A DNA stretch of 64,000 nucleotides from Amoebophrya sp. A120 (lineage: Eukaryota > Sar > Dinophyceae > Syndiniales > Amoebophryaceae): positions 11,505,571-11,569,570 of the forward strand of contig CAJINV010000001.1 of assembly GCA_905178155.1 (NCBI GenBank), in the 5' to 3' direction. The notes beneath the pieces are model-generated. The model saw only the letters and a list, made by a program, of their open reading frames with translations, did no database searches and had not been told where the DNA came from. Position numbers and translations under genes: made by a program. Below, piece by piece: positions 18,981-31,378 of this stretch; position 1 is the stretch's first letter; each line of letters opens with the position of its first letter.

Positions 18981-21421
18981 GTTTGCAATCAAAGTTGTGA
19001 TAGACAAGGTAAGACAAATCCACACATCGCCCTAACGGCACCTACTGAGACTTAGATCTGGAAAGGAACGGACCACTATCTGCCCTCAAAAGCACTACAG
19101 CAGCCTGGTAGTAGAAGAGAAAGAGAGAAAGGTTGACTTGGCGCGGGGCCTCAGAAGCGACCTAGCTACCCGAGCCCTACATCTAACATTCCGCACACTG
19201 TCGGATCCAATTTCCGATCTAACACTCTGAGCGCGTATCCTTTGTTTTTGAAGACCTTCCTTCATTTGAGCAAAAATAAACAGAGCCTCAAGCTCTTCAA
19301 AGACAAGTACTCACCTGCCGCGCAGTTGAAGCATGAGTATCAGAAAACTTCCATGTCTCTACGAAGACATGGATTGAAAAAGAAATCGTAGCAACCTGCT
19401 GTGGCCTTGCTGGCCCTAACTCACAATGGCTTTCGCGCCCACGCTAAACTGCCCCCGCTGGGGCCACCCTCTATGGTGAGAAAAAAGGAATAAACTCCCC
19501 CCGCTGGGGGATGCCCTCACTGGCGCCACCTACTTCGGTGTAGAACAAAAGGGCAAAAATTCACCTAAACCTACGTCCCCCAGACGCACATATCGATGAC
19601 TCTACATCGCTCCTCCCCACTCTAGGGGAGGAGATCGCAAACGTGCAATAGCTTCTACGGATCTGCCAGCCGATATAGTGCGAACGGGGGACCCCAAATC
19701 CCAGTTACTACACGAAAAGGATCTACCGAGGTAGATATGTCATTAAAAAATTGAAACTGTATATATGAGTAATTCTTGATCAAATTCATGCGAGCGCTTT
19801 CTCGCTGCGTCGCTATCTTCATGACCTTCACGAAGATTTATAATGAGGCGAGGGCGAAAAGCTAAACGAGAAAAAAAGTCAAAGGAACAGGAGACAGACA
19901 GCACTTCCTCTATTTTTTTCCGCGTTACGTTGACGCCTCACGTCGGCCGTTTTGCTCAACTCGACCTCGCAGCAGCGCCTGCCTCTCCTTCATTTATCTC
20001 GTCGCTTTACTACGAAGAAAAGTTTAAGTTGAAGCTACTCGGCAGCTCGATATTATTCTCTCAGGGCTCGAAGCAGCCAGGGGAAAAAGACATCCCCGCA
20101 AAGAAAAGGCATCGACATCTTTCATTAAAGGTACACCTACACGTATAGGCCTACCGGCGGCAACCTAGCACTACGTATCTTCGGCGAAAAAAGTCGCATC
20201 AGCTTCACCGTCACCTTTTTCTTACTCTCCGCCTGCTTGGCTACAAGAGCCGGGTTTTGAATTTATGAGTACTCCTCTCGTGTAGTCTTTGCTCGTCGAA
20301 CTCATGAAGCGCCCCTATAATTCATCACATGGATTTTTTTTTAGCCGCATCCACTCAGCAGCAAGTAAGTCCTGGCACTTTCAGTTGTTTTTCAGCTGTA
20401 ACACTAGAACGCACACGATAAAAATGAAAGAGGCGACGCGTTTGGTACTAAATAAAGCTGCAGTAACGACAACGATTCACAGCGAAAGAACGACGAAAAT
20501 TAATGACGACCTCGGCGAGGTTTCTACTTCTGCTTCTATCTACTCAAAATAACCAAACTCTTTTCTAGCGGATTTTTCATGTGCGAAATTGTCGAAAGCG
20601 GGAAAGAACAATACGGTAGTCTTTTACAGAAGATTATCATCAAGATATTATTTTCGTGTTCGTCGCTCTCATGGTCATACAGTCTTTGTTTCCTTTGCAA
20701 TTGGCGCACGAGAATGGGCTGTGTATTTCAAACAGACAAAGTTATGCGCATATGATTGTTCTCCGGCTTTTCCAGCAATCAAGCCTGGAATGGTGTCAAC
20801 ACTAATCATTAAACTTTTACTTTCTTCCTTAGAAGGGTCAACTGTACTTTTACTTTAATCTGTGTTCTCTACTGAATGTCAATCCAGAGCATTTTATTGC
20901 GTCAGAAGTGGATGAAGGTTGATTTCTTGTTAGCGTGAAAACTATTGTGGGAGCTGCAAAAACTGCCATGAGTCATGCAGACCTATGCTGGCCTGGTGGC
21001 CTTATCACCTCCTGCGGACCTACTAACTTCTCAAGCGACGCTGCCAAGATTTTCGTCAGGCACTCCGGAATGCCTGCTGCCCTGCGTGTTTGTACTGGCT
21101 GTCCCCTGTGTATCCGGGTCGGGGGGTATGAACTTCCAGAAAACTATTACGGCCGGCGCTTGCAGAAAAGAGGTGTGCTTCTCCTCCTGTGCGTACTTGT
21201 TGGAACAAGGGCATTAGCGCTAATGCTAAACAATCAGCTACAGAAAGTCACTATGCGTAACACGCAACGATTGCCCATGGGCGAGGACGACTGCTGTTGA
21301 GTGGTGGTAGCTAGTGAATCTACTTATCCATCCAACCGAAATCCACCGACGTAATCATACGTCTTTCGCTGAAGTAGAACAAGTCCTTTTACTACAACAC
21401 GCCACCCGTTTTTTGTTCCCA
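18981..21421. other. Gene-free region right of the retroelement
   Basis: About 2.4 kb without a supportable gene. The left part (to ~19740) is GC-rich, with short G/C-rich stems such as those around 19447-19510, and probably belongs to the retroelement. A strong donor-like GTGAGTA lies on the minus strand near 19313, and an 8-bp stem (CCATGTCT/AGACATGG) near 19350. The right part (19740-21421) is AT-richer and holds only short overlapping frames. It should contain the 3' UTR of the P4-ATPase gene. Confidence 0.45.
19610..19633. repeat. Perfect 9-bp inverted repeat (hairpin)
   Basis: CTCCTCCCC at 19610-19618 pairs perfectly with GGGGAGGAG at 19625-19633 across a 6-nt loop. It lies near the proposed right end of the retroelement and may be part of its terminal structure. 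This could also be chance in GC-rich DNA. Confidence 0.6.
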
Positions 21422-24400
21422 TCAGGTACTTGTGCGCGTGGGCACCGTTTCTATATTGAACGCATCCGCCGCATTATCGCCTTTGTAACTGCTCGAGTCT
21501 TCGTCTATCCCGACTGCGTTCCCCGTTGCTCCAGGCGACGAGTTCAGGAGCGTTGCTTGGCCGCCGCCAAGGCGCGCCGTGCTACTTCGTTCCTCTGCTA
21601 GACTACCACCCCCTGGCTGCAATGCCGACCGGTCGAGTGGGTCCGGGAGCGGGTGCGTGCCGGGTTTCTGCGGCTTCAGCTCGATGTAGCTGAGATTCTT
21701 CCGCTCGTGGTACATCTGGACGTGCAGCGGTGTGGGGAAGAAGAGCATGTTTGCGCCCTCGATGAGGAAATCCGGCAAAAGACAGACCATCACCGCACCG
21801 AAGGTGACTATCCACCCGGAAGCCGACCCGTAGATCGCGGACATCATGTCGTATACGTTCCACTGGAAAATCTGCGCGAACCATTCCGTCTGCGTCATGA
21901 AAGCCAAACACGCGAAGTAGAAGAAGAGGTTGAAGATCAAGATCCCGAGGGAAAGCTTGATCCATTTCGTCGTGATAACCAGCAGTCTCAGGTTGACTAC
22001 AATCACCATGCAGCTGAACATAAGCACGGAGCACCACCAGAATCCGCCGACGACACCGGTGCTGTCGTAGGCGGTGGAGCCGTAGCCAAAGAAGGGAATG
22101 ACGAAGCAGACAAACCCGTGGTACATGGCGAGAAACACCCACTGGCCGAACACACGGGCGTTGAAGAACACGCGGTGCGGCCCGGCTTGGTACAAATACG
22201 GGTTGGCCCGGGCAACCGCACCGCTCACGTCCCCGTCGAAAGAAAATGAGAAGATGGAGGCAAAACTCGTCCACAGGCCGTTGTAGCAGGTGGAAAACCA
22301 AGTCGGAAAAATGACTTGCCCGCTGTAACCCGCAAACGCCGTCCAATACGCGTCGCACATCGTCAAAGCGATGTTCTGCAAAGCAAATAGAAATTATATT
22401 TTTGTCGGGTTGTATAAACTAACTAAATACGTACTAAATACGTGATGCTGCATGTGTGCTAAATACGTGACTTGGTTTTTTTTGTTTGTGTACTAAATAC
22501 GTGATGCTGCATGCTGTCATGCAAGTCAGGAAATAAAACGTGCTCTTGAACAACATGCGATAGAGCTCATGTAGTTGCAACATCACCGATCAAAACTCCA
22601 TCAACATCTCTACGGTAAAAATAAGTACCTTGTAGAAGTAGTAGCACATAAATGTCGCTACTCGTCGATACGCTCCCCTGCCGTGGTCGAGAATCAGTGG
22701 CTCTAGAAAGCGGAACTGTGAGATGGCGAAATCACTTGCCTGCACGGCTTGGGTGCCTTCTACGCCACGGATTCCCACACCGACGTGAGCTTCCTGAATC
22801 ATCGCAACATCGTTGGCGCCGTCACCTTGAAAAAAAAAGACATGATGGGAAATAAACGACGTCTTCGATAGCTTGTACAAAACTGTTCACAAAAAACGCG
22901 GACGCTAATGCAAGATTCTGATTCGGTGAGAAAGAGAAAGACAAGAACATGCGGGAATGGGAACTGCAACTAACAAGCACTCCAATACTACAGGCGTCTA
23001 CACTATTTCAGAGCAGGATCTAACCAAGCGCCGGCTACAACGAGCTAAATTGATACCGATGCTCAGCGTGATAACTTCTGGCAAATTTTGTCGGATCACC
23101 TTGACGACAAAGGCTTTCTGCTTGGGTGCTACTCGGCAGCAAATCACGGCTTTCGCCGCCATGACCACCCGGAAAAAGAGCTTGATGAGCGCGACATCGC
23201 CCGACCCGGTAATCGCGGTCATCGTATCTCCGTCAAGTGCAAGGCCCACGCTTGCTCCGGCGGTGGATACTTGGAGCACATCCGTCAGGGCTTCCTCGAT
23301 CTTTTTGACCTAAAAAGCGGTACTCACGACAGTATTTCTTATCTACGTATACATTTTGCGATGCCGATCGTGTAGTTCAAGTTCTTCATGGTGATTACAT
23401 CTTCACGGCGAGCAAGAAATACGTGAGTCGACTTCGCCTCCAAGATTGATTTCTACTGTTCGCGTCCAAGACAAACGCTTGAGCGTCTCTCTGTGTTGTT
23501 GTTCACACAGTCACCAAAAAAGAAACAGTACTGAGTACCTGATCCAGCCCGGTCAACTTTTTGATCACCATTGATTTGTCCAACAATCGACAGCTGAAAC
23601 CTATGTCAATAGCGGTCTCCACTTTGTCGCCCGTGAGTACCCAAACACGAATCTGTGCGGAACGCAGCGTTGCGATGGCCTCCGGGACCCCTTCCTGCAG
23701 CATGTCTTCCACGGCCGTGATGCCTACGTACTGCAGCTCTGTTTCGACTTCCGCCGCGCAAGCCGCTATCAGCTTCTCCTTGTTGTCTAGCGCGATGCTG
23801 GCCTTGTGAAACCGGTCTGCCCACCCGTCGTACCACGCGGAGCCGCCGGCTTCTTCGGCGTCGGGCCGCAGGTCCTTCAGGGTCTTTTTCGCGCACACCA
23901 AGGTTCGCAGACCCTCGCTCGCAAACGCCACGAGCTGGTCGTGCGTCACCGGATCTATGTTTATGTTCGTGCGTGTCTTCTCCACGCCGGGCCGCGACGC
24001 TCCGACGGTGTCGCCGGCCTTGTTTCGGGATTCCAACAAAGGTAGTACCGTCATGTCCGCGCCTTTGGTCATGATCTCTATCTTCTGCTCGGTTTTGTTT
24101 TCTACTATCACGGACATGCGCTTGCGATCGCTGTCAAACTCCAGCACCCCGTGCACCTTGTACTCCCGTATTGCGCCGTCCGCAAGTTCCACGGTCAGTT
24201 CGCCGTTTAGCGACTTCGTAAGCCTTACGCCAGCCGCAGCGGCGCCCTGCACAAGCGCAACTTCATCAGGGCTGCTGCCCTGGTACTTGCCGCTCTCTGG
24301 GTCGATCACCACGGCGTGGCAAACAGAAAGTAGAAGGAAATAGTCGAGCGCCGCCTTGTTTCCTGTTTGATGTTGTAATACATCCGATGAACATCGACTG

Positions 24401-27245
24401 CAAAGTCAAAAATTTAAAAGAAAACGCACGGCACCATGAAGAAAAATCATTTTCGGAAGCTAAAAATTACGACTTTGCGTGAGAGCTACAAAAACTTCGC
24501 GTTTGCGGCCCAGCATACGCTCGTGTTTCATTTGAATAACGGCGGTATACTCAATTTATAAAATTAACTGAAAAAATCGATTACACTTCGCCACTATCCG
24601 CTCGTGATTCCATTTTCCATTCTAAAAATATTAAAAAAAAGATCTTTCAGAAATGATCGAAAACGCACGGTACCCTAATTTACCACAAATACACTTCGTA
24701 CTTGTCAAGCCTACGCTACGCTTTCAACTGGATCGCGTCGTAATTAGGTATAGTTGCATCCCAATACACGAAAATACCTTTTTCGAAAATGTCTTTGTAG
24801 GGCTCTTCGTCGCCGACGATTCCGTATACAACTGATGGTTTTGCAACTCCTGCACCAGCCACAACCGCGTTCTCGTCTTCCGCGGCGGCTAGTCTTTTCC
24901 GTGCCTCTTCCAGCGCCTGGTTCGTTGGTGGTCCGTACACTTTCCCCTCTACGCTTCCGCGCACGTACTCCATTTTGTTGCAGGTGAGCGTGCCCGTTTT
25001 GTCTGAAAACACAATCTCCACCTGCCCGAGTTCCTCCATCAGGTCCGAGTTACGGCACAGCGCGTCGCCCGTCTCGTGCTTCATGGACTCGTCTGTCGTC
25101 ACGAAATAGGCCAAAATCAACTTCGTGACCTCCATATCAAATGTAAAAATGTCTGGGTCTGGAAGAATGCAAGATTTGTGATGCAGGTTTTCCATGACGC
25201 ATGAGGTCTCGAATGCGAGATCCAGCATGACAGATTCTCTGAGGTCTCTATCACGCCTTTCCTGCATGAGAAACTCCCTCTCAACTTGGTCAAAAGCGGA
25301 CAGCTTTTGGCACTCACGCAACACAGATTTTTGCATCATTCAGATTTAGCATGACAAGTTCTAATCTTCCAGACCCAGACATTTTTACATTTGATACTCC
25401 AACGCGACGTACAAACTCATCGGAATCAAGTGCGAAAACGTCACGATGAAAACGCCAACCTGAAGTAGACCGTGATTTCGATTTCGTAATTCGAAAAAAC
25501 ACATGAAATCTTCGAAGTTGACTTTGTGCAAGTGGTCGTGGATCCTCTTCCTGCAGAGCCAACATTGATTTCTTAGTCTTTGCATTGAAGCACGACAATA
25601 TAATCCTACTCATACTCCAACAAAAGTATGAGACCATCCAATCGTTCTTGAGTTGCAGCAATGAATTACGTCTACGGTTACGAAAAGGTGGAACCTTTAT
25701 AACGAATCCGTAGAAGGACGTGTCAAATTCTCCCTTCCCGTCGGTGTCTTTAATCTGGAGGTAGTCCGCTCCGGAGTCTTTGTACTTGCTTTCCCAGGCC
25801 ATGGCGCAGATTGCGCAGGCGACGACTGTGATGAAGAGGATAAGGAACAGCCCGTAGAGGAGTTTGTTCAACACATGCTGCATATTGGGCATCTTCGCGG
25901 GGGCCTCACGACTGTTCAGCATTGCCTTGGTGTCCCCGCCGGTGTAGACCGCAAGGCCGAACACACTGTCCGTGTTGCGGAGCGTGCAACCGCGGAAGAT
26001 GATGTTGTCCAAGTTCAGTGGCGTGCTGGGCCTCTCGCCTACTTTGAAGCTTCCCTTGAAAACTGTCATGTTCTCGTGCGGGGGCTCAACAAGAACCTGT
26101 CGTTGGAATGCAACGCGTTGAATGACAAGAGAGTTGAGTGAGCGCTACACAGAAACAAAAAAATACGACTTCTAACTACGAGTAGTCGTGTCAAAAAACG
26201 AAATGGCAATTTGCGTTTTTTTCCTTGCTTTAAAGAAGAGAAACAACGCACCGCAATGAAACTGAACTCAAAACTAACCGCGCACCGCCAATTTTTGCAG
26301 GTCGTGGCTCGTCTCCGTCATTTCTGCTAAGTCTGGTGGCGCGAGCTTCAACTTCAGATTTGTTTCGCCGTCCAGATTTTTGGTGTCAATGTAGCAGTGC
26401 CCGCCACCATGGGAGGTGGACATCAGCACCAAATCGACGGGCACGCCCTCGTCCTTTTTCACTTTCACGATATCGTGCGCTTTCACCTCCGCCCACGCCA
26501 TCAATTTCCAGGTTCCGTTCTTTTGCAGTACCTCGGTTTGTCGCTCATTCTCCTTCTTGTCGGACTTTTCACGCTGGTAGTCTTCGTATCGATCTTTAGC
26601 CGCGGTCCAACAGAGCACGAAAAGAAACGTGAGTACCTGGTGGTGGTTTCGCTTTGCTTTCAGAAGTGAAGAAAGCCTGGGTGACAAAGTCATGTACGTA
26701 GTACAGCTAATACCTCTGTGTTGTATCTACTTTCTAAAATCGAAATCTATCGTTACTGTTGGCGCCGGCATCTTCGGGGAGAATGGCATCATCTGCAAAA
26801 CACAGATGATTGCGAAGTAGATGTTCGCGGACCGTCGAAACTGGAAATACACCGAATGCGGCAGCCACAGAGCGATGTAGCTCGAAAAGCGCTGCGTGCG
26901 AATCCGATTGTCCTCCTTGTAGGGGAGCGGCTCCTTCTCGTTGAACTGAGACGATATCCTTGGTCGCATATTTCGCCCGTGCGTTTCTTTTGGCTTCAGC
27001 CAACCGACAGATTCCCGCACACTTCTTGACAACCTTGAGGGTAACGGATCTTTGTGTTCCAGGTAGTCCGCGACCGTTTCCTCTTTCTGCGGCCCGAGTC
27101 CCAAACTAGACGCGACCGCGCCGGACACGCTGGCGCGTGACGAAGCCGTTTTTTCCAAGAAGCTCGTGCGCCGCGGTGTCATCTCGGCAGACGACGTGGG
27201 GTCGTGATGATCCCCAGGCGTCGAGACCGAAAGGTGCGAAGACAT
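21422..27245 (-). CDS. P4-type ATPase (phospholipid flippase)
   Basis: Nine exons: 27245-26757, 26636-26286, 26096-25695, 25459-25397, 25129-24778, 24362-23539, 23309-23057, 22825-22629, 22375-21422, giving 1,294 residues in frame. P4-ATPases move phosphatidylserine or phosphatidylethanolamine to the cytosolic leaflet of plasma, Golgi or endosome membranes, usually with a CDC50 partner (none here). Family marks in order: F-R-R-S-A-N-I-Y-F (first membrane segment), D-G-E-T-N-L-K (actuator loop), the segment P-M-S-L-Y-V-A-L-E, catalytic D-K-T-G-T-L-T (~478), S-S-P-D-E (nucleotide domain), and G-D-G-A-N-D-V (~911), then six hydrophobic segments. Eight introns; seven fit GT-AG. The fourth (between 25397 and 25129) is introner copy 2 and has no GT-AG choice. 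The 80-residue N-terminus and the C-terminal tail are low-complexity. Confidence 0.95.
22423..22504. repeat. Short tandem/clustered repeat in a P4-ATPase intron
   Basis: Four copies of ACTAAATACGTGA or a close variant lie at about 22423, 22433, 22459 and 22492, two of them followed by TGCTGCATG. The cluster sits in the intron between exons 8 and 9. It may be a minisatellite seed or an intronic splicing element. Confidence 0.65.
25135..25396 (+). repeat. Introner-like element, copy 2 (intron of the P4-ATPase)
   Basis: A 262-bp element with perfect 32-bp terminal inverted repeats (25135-25166 and 25365-25396; core GTCTGGGTCTGGAAGA). It is flanked by a 5-bp direct repeat, CTCCA (25130-25134 and 25397-25401), a typical target-site duplication. 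Removing the element and one direct repeat restores P4-ATPase codons exactly across a conserved segment (L-Y-V-A-L-E then V-T-K-L). None of the six equivalent cut positions gives GT...AG. It is therefore a transposon-like unit acting as an intron with non-canonical ends. Confidence 0.9.
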
Positions 27246-28374
27246 TTTCGTAGTAAGTTGTACAACTATGTGACCTGAAAATTCGCTCCGGCAGTCTGCA
27301 ACCAGAGGCGGGCAACAAGAGGCCCACACAACCACAAGGTCGCGCTACCAAAGGCGGCCTTCACGGAGCAGGTCGGGGTGGTCGTAGGCCTCTGCACACC
27401 GGGGACCAGCCGCTACCGTTTCTTGGTTCAAGACCAACCTGCTTCTGTCATGATCTGCGAGGAGAGTCATTCGCAACAAGATCAACAGAAGCAGCTAAGC
27501 AGTGGAAGATAATCATGGTAGCTCAACTTTATTCCCGGATAGTGATACTACCGATAGGTACGAGTCACAGGATCTTACATCAATCGCTTTATTGCCAAGA
27601 ACCGCGCCTTCCACTTCATCACAATAGCACAATAGCGGTGATAGTTCTTGCATGTGCGTCACCTCAGTTGCGTCGAATCACGACAAACATAAAAAACCTA
27701 AACCACATTTCTCTACGTACTACAAAGGTAAGTAAACTCTAACTGGATGGAGGGACCGACTCCTTCCCTCCTTGTCAGAAGAAAAAAAAACGACGGATGT
27801 TGCAGCCGAGGTTCATTCCGATCGTTTTTCTTTTTGTTCGTAATCAAGCAAAAAAAGACTAACCAAAACAGATTCTGATGCCACAAACACATTGGTGGAG
27901 CTAGTGTTTTTCTTTCTACACCACCAGCCGAATCTGATTCTGTCGAATTCGAGAAACAAAAAAAATCAAGACGAACAGCCCACGTTTTTAACGTTGGATA
28001 GCGTCAAACCTATGCCTTTGAAAAGAGGCTGGCAGGAAACAGCACCTCCGCTGGAAGTAAAGTATCGACATCCATCGCTTGTGCCCTTCCGGCTTCCATT
28101 TCCGCTGTTGATGAAACGTTTCTACAAATCAAAAAACAAGCATTTTTAGTGCAGCTTGTTTTTGAAAGTAGAATGATCGAGAATGGCATTTTTATTACAC
28201 AGAAACAACGTATTTTTCTTCGAAACAAAAAAATCCAGCGCAAGCTTCTCGGCGTATCGCTCAGTTTGTTTTTGTTACAGCTCAGTTTTAGAAGTTGTAC
28301 CAGCTACCAAAGAACAAAAGTAACATCAAGCTCTGCTATTCATAAGAAACGAAAACGAAATAGTGCTGCTCTGC
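27246..28374. other. Intergenic region
   Basis: A 1.1-kb AT-richer stretch upstream of the P4-ATPase start and downstream of the next gene. Only short frames with no conserved features were seen. It should contain the P4-ATPase promoter and the neighbour's 3' UTR. Confidence 0.5.
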
Positions 28375-29387
28375 TCACTCTTCAGGCTCTTCCTCCTCTA
28401 CATCTTCGCCCTGTGCTTCACCTTCCCCCGGCGTCTGCTCGTGCTCTCCGTCCGCTTCGAAAAATGTGTTGGTGCTCGGATTTCGCAGGTAAGCATTCGT
28501 GTACACCTGCTCGGCCATGTCCTTCCCACCCTTGCTTCCTATCTGCAGAAATGTAGTTGTGTAGGCAGCGGAGTTGCAGTTGGCATTTGAAATGCGAACT
28601 TGTTGCCGTTCCAGGGTGGTTCTGCCGTTGTAAAACTGCGTTGGTCGAAGACGGGCGGCGGAATTTGTACTTGAGCTTGACCCCGTCCAAGACCGGACCG
28701 AAGGGACGAGCTCTTTTACTGCAGGAGCCTGGTTGCCGAAGCCGAGATGAGACTCCTGCTTGTTCCACCGAGCAATAATGTGATGCATTTTTCCTCGACG
28801 TTGCATGTAGTTCGCGCCGTCGCGTGGATGCAAAAGCGGGGTATCTGCACCAGTCGAAGGGGATGCTAAAAATGAACTTCGTCCAATTTCGAGAAAGCTG
28901 TTTACATTCTTCGCTCGGGACAACAGATCATCCACGGTTGGGCCGCCGGTGACGCTGTTTCCCGCGGCTGCCTCCTGAGGAGAGCCGGGCGGTGGCGTGG
29001 TGTAGGTCGCCAGGCCGGCTTTGGGCAAGGTGGGGATAGCGCTCGGAAAGTGCGGCACGGGAACGGTGTAAACGAATTTCTCTAAATTTTTCGCAACCTG
29101 CGCAATCTTCTCGGCGGCCAGGTTGATCCGGATCGCCAGGTTGGTTGCGTCCTCCTTCAACGGCTTTACTGCCCACTGCGCTGCCTGCTCTATGAAGAAA
29201 AGAAAAAACTACACGCCAGTGCACTATCAGTTCGTGTCCCAATACTTACTATGACTATCAATGCAAAAAATCTAAATCAGTCTTGAAGAGAACTGATAGG
29301 GCTAACATGATTTTTTGTCTTCTTCATATGAGCTAGGTCCAGGGCGTTGGCCGCCATCTTCGTGGAAATGGAGAGATCGACCGGCAT
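28375..29387 (-). CDS. Hypothetical protein, small two-exon gene
   Basis: Exon 2 (29189-28375) is a clear frame; exon 1 probably runs from the ATG at 29387 to 29294, with a GT-AG intron that keeps phase (302 residues in total). The first 90 residues are amphipathic and helical (M-A-A-N-A-L-D-L then N-L-A-I-R-I-N-L-A-A-E-K), with no signal peptide. The middle is P/S/T-rich, and the last ~25 residues are strongly acidic (runs of E and G-E). I recognise no domain. The acidic tail might bind basic partners. The donor site was chosen on phase alone, so exon 1 is less certain than exon 2. Confidence 0.6.
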
Positions 29388-31378
29388 CTTGATACTTTTT
29401 GTTGAACGACGAGGTATGTTTTGCCGTGGTAAAATTGCTTTCGCAACAGAACGGGAGTAGCAATATTGACACGAAGGCTCAAAACACTCTCTAATTCGCG
29501 CCTTCACCCGTGGGCACAGCACAGGATTGAAGTGCTGAGACAAAGAAACAAACTAAAACGATACAGAATCAAAGACTTTCAAGAATTGAAAACATGTTAG
29601 TGCGATAGGAAATCCGGACGGTCACAATCATGGCTTTCTCTGAGGAGTGAGGACTTTGATAAAGTACACTGTCTACAAGCAACATGTCGACGGACCATCT
29701 CATCTCGTGTTCGACTCTCAATCGCAACAAAGCACATCCAACTCAATAATTTCCGCAAACTCTCAACGAGCCACTGCTGCAATGTTCCGGGAAAACGAAG
29801 ACCACAAGGAAGAGGCAGTTGCTTCACACAACAAGCACGATAGCATTGTTTGTTGATGTTTTGATTTATTTATGGGGGGGCCTGCAACAAGCGACGACTA
29901 AAAGCGATTCGGTTACTCATCCTCGTATCGCACAGCGGCTTTCTAGTTTTAGCTCCAGAGGTTCTACTGCGCTTATATTTCACCTGTAGAGGTGGAAGCG
30001 ACTCAGGAACTCAAGCTGTAGCTGTCTCGTGTTAAGAGTTAGAGTGCCATGATTAGATATTAATTTTCTAAAGCTGTTTCTAAACCTGCAGGCAGCTACA
30101 CATTGCTTGGCGTGTCGTGGGCGAGATCAGGATTAGGTTGTCACAACTTTCTGGTGCTCGCCTCGCCAGAACCGAATGCTTTATAATCAAATGCTTCAAG
30201 CAAAAGTGGTATCAGGGGGTACTGGAGGTCGTGGTAAATAAAGGAATAATTAATGTTTTACACATGCCCATGGGGAGTCATGCTGATAGTTTTTTCAAGC
30301 TTGTGGTCGTTGAGCTACTTTCTTATCACCGCGGTAAAATGTGCAAAGCTCTATAGCAAGAAGCAATTTAGTATGATGAAATGCGTGTCAATTGATCCCA
30401 GCGATACGGGAATGCTTCTAGAAAAGCGAGCGAGCACTCCACTGAGGAGAACCCACCTCGCATTCCCTGGAAAGCCTCCTCGTACCAAAATACGGTGCAA
30501 TACTATGGCAAAAAATGTATGGTGCTACTTACTTACTAGAGTGTCAAGAGTTTTGTTATTTCGGAAAAAAAAACAAGCAGCAGTACATATGAAGCGGGGG
30601 CAATAATATGGCTATTTTGTTTGAAATAACGAAAACGGCAAAGAATCATCGATGTTAGGGTTCCGAGCCATCACGTAGCCCAGATCATTAAATGTGGTGT
30701 GCAGAGCGGTGTTTTCGCAAAGAATTTTTTTTGGTTTTTCCGACTCCACGATAATAAAAGATTTCTTTCAAAAAATTTCTTCGAACGGTGTAAATGCGTG
30801 TTTTTTGCTGAAGAGATCACTTCAAGGAAGTATGACAAAAACTGGATGAAAAGGAAAAAAAATTTTCTGAGAATCTTACGAAAAAAATGCGGTGCAAACT
30901 TTGTCTCCTCTACTACTTCGATTTCTTGTTATACTACAACTGCGTCCTTCCATTGCGTCTTTTCGATATAGCTTGCAAAAAAATACACCATAATTGCCTC
31001 CGCATTGACAGGCTGATGTCCGGGAACACGAGTGCCACTGACTTTTAATGCGAAGTGCATCTCAGATATATCTACTGCAAATCGAAAACTAACGCACGTT
31101 GAACTGAAGCAGAAGCTCCTCCTACTCATACTCAAACTCATCACAAAAATTGACTGATAACATACTCAAGAAAAAGCTTTTAGATTGAAGCATTCGACTG
31201 AAAATTTTGCTTCTACAAACGAGTTTTCCGCACAGACACTTCGCATTCTATTCCTCTCTTGAAGAATGACGAATCCGTCCTGCTTAAATTCTTCTCAACT
31301 ACAACAAGTGATATGTACCACTTTCGTGAGCGAAATTTTGTACGTGACAGAAGTTCACGTGAATGACAAAAACTGAAC
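29388..31378. other. Gene-free region
   Basis: About 2 kb of AT-rich DNA with poly-A/T runs and scattered short frames on both strands, none conserved or with intron structure I can join. It presumably carries the promoter of the hypothetical gene on its left and the 3' UTR of the gene on its right. Confidence 0.45.

Noticed and set aside
12700-19760. LTR retrotransposon
   Set aside because: No matching long terminal repeats were found around the ORFs and the integration enzyme is a tyrosine recombinase, not a DDE integrase.
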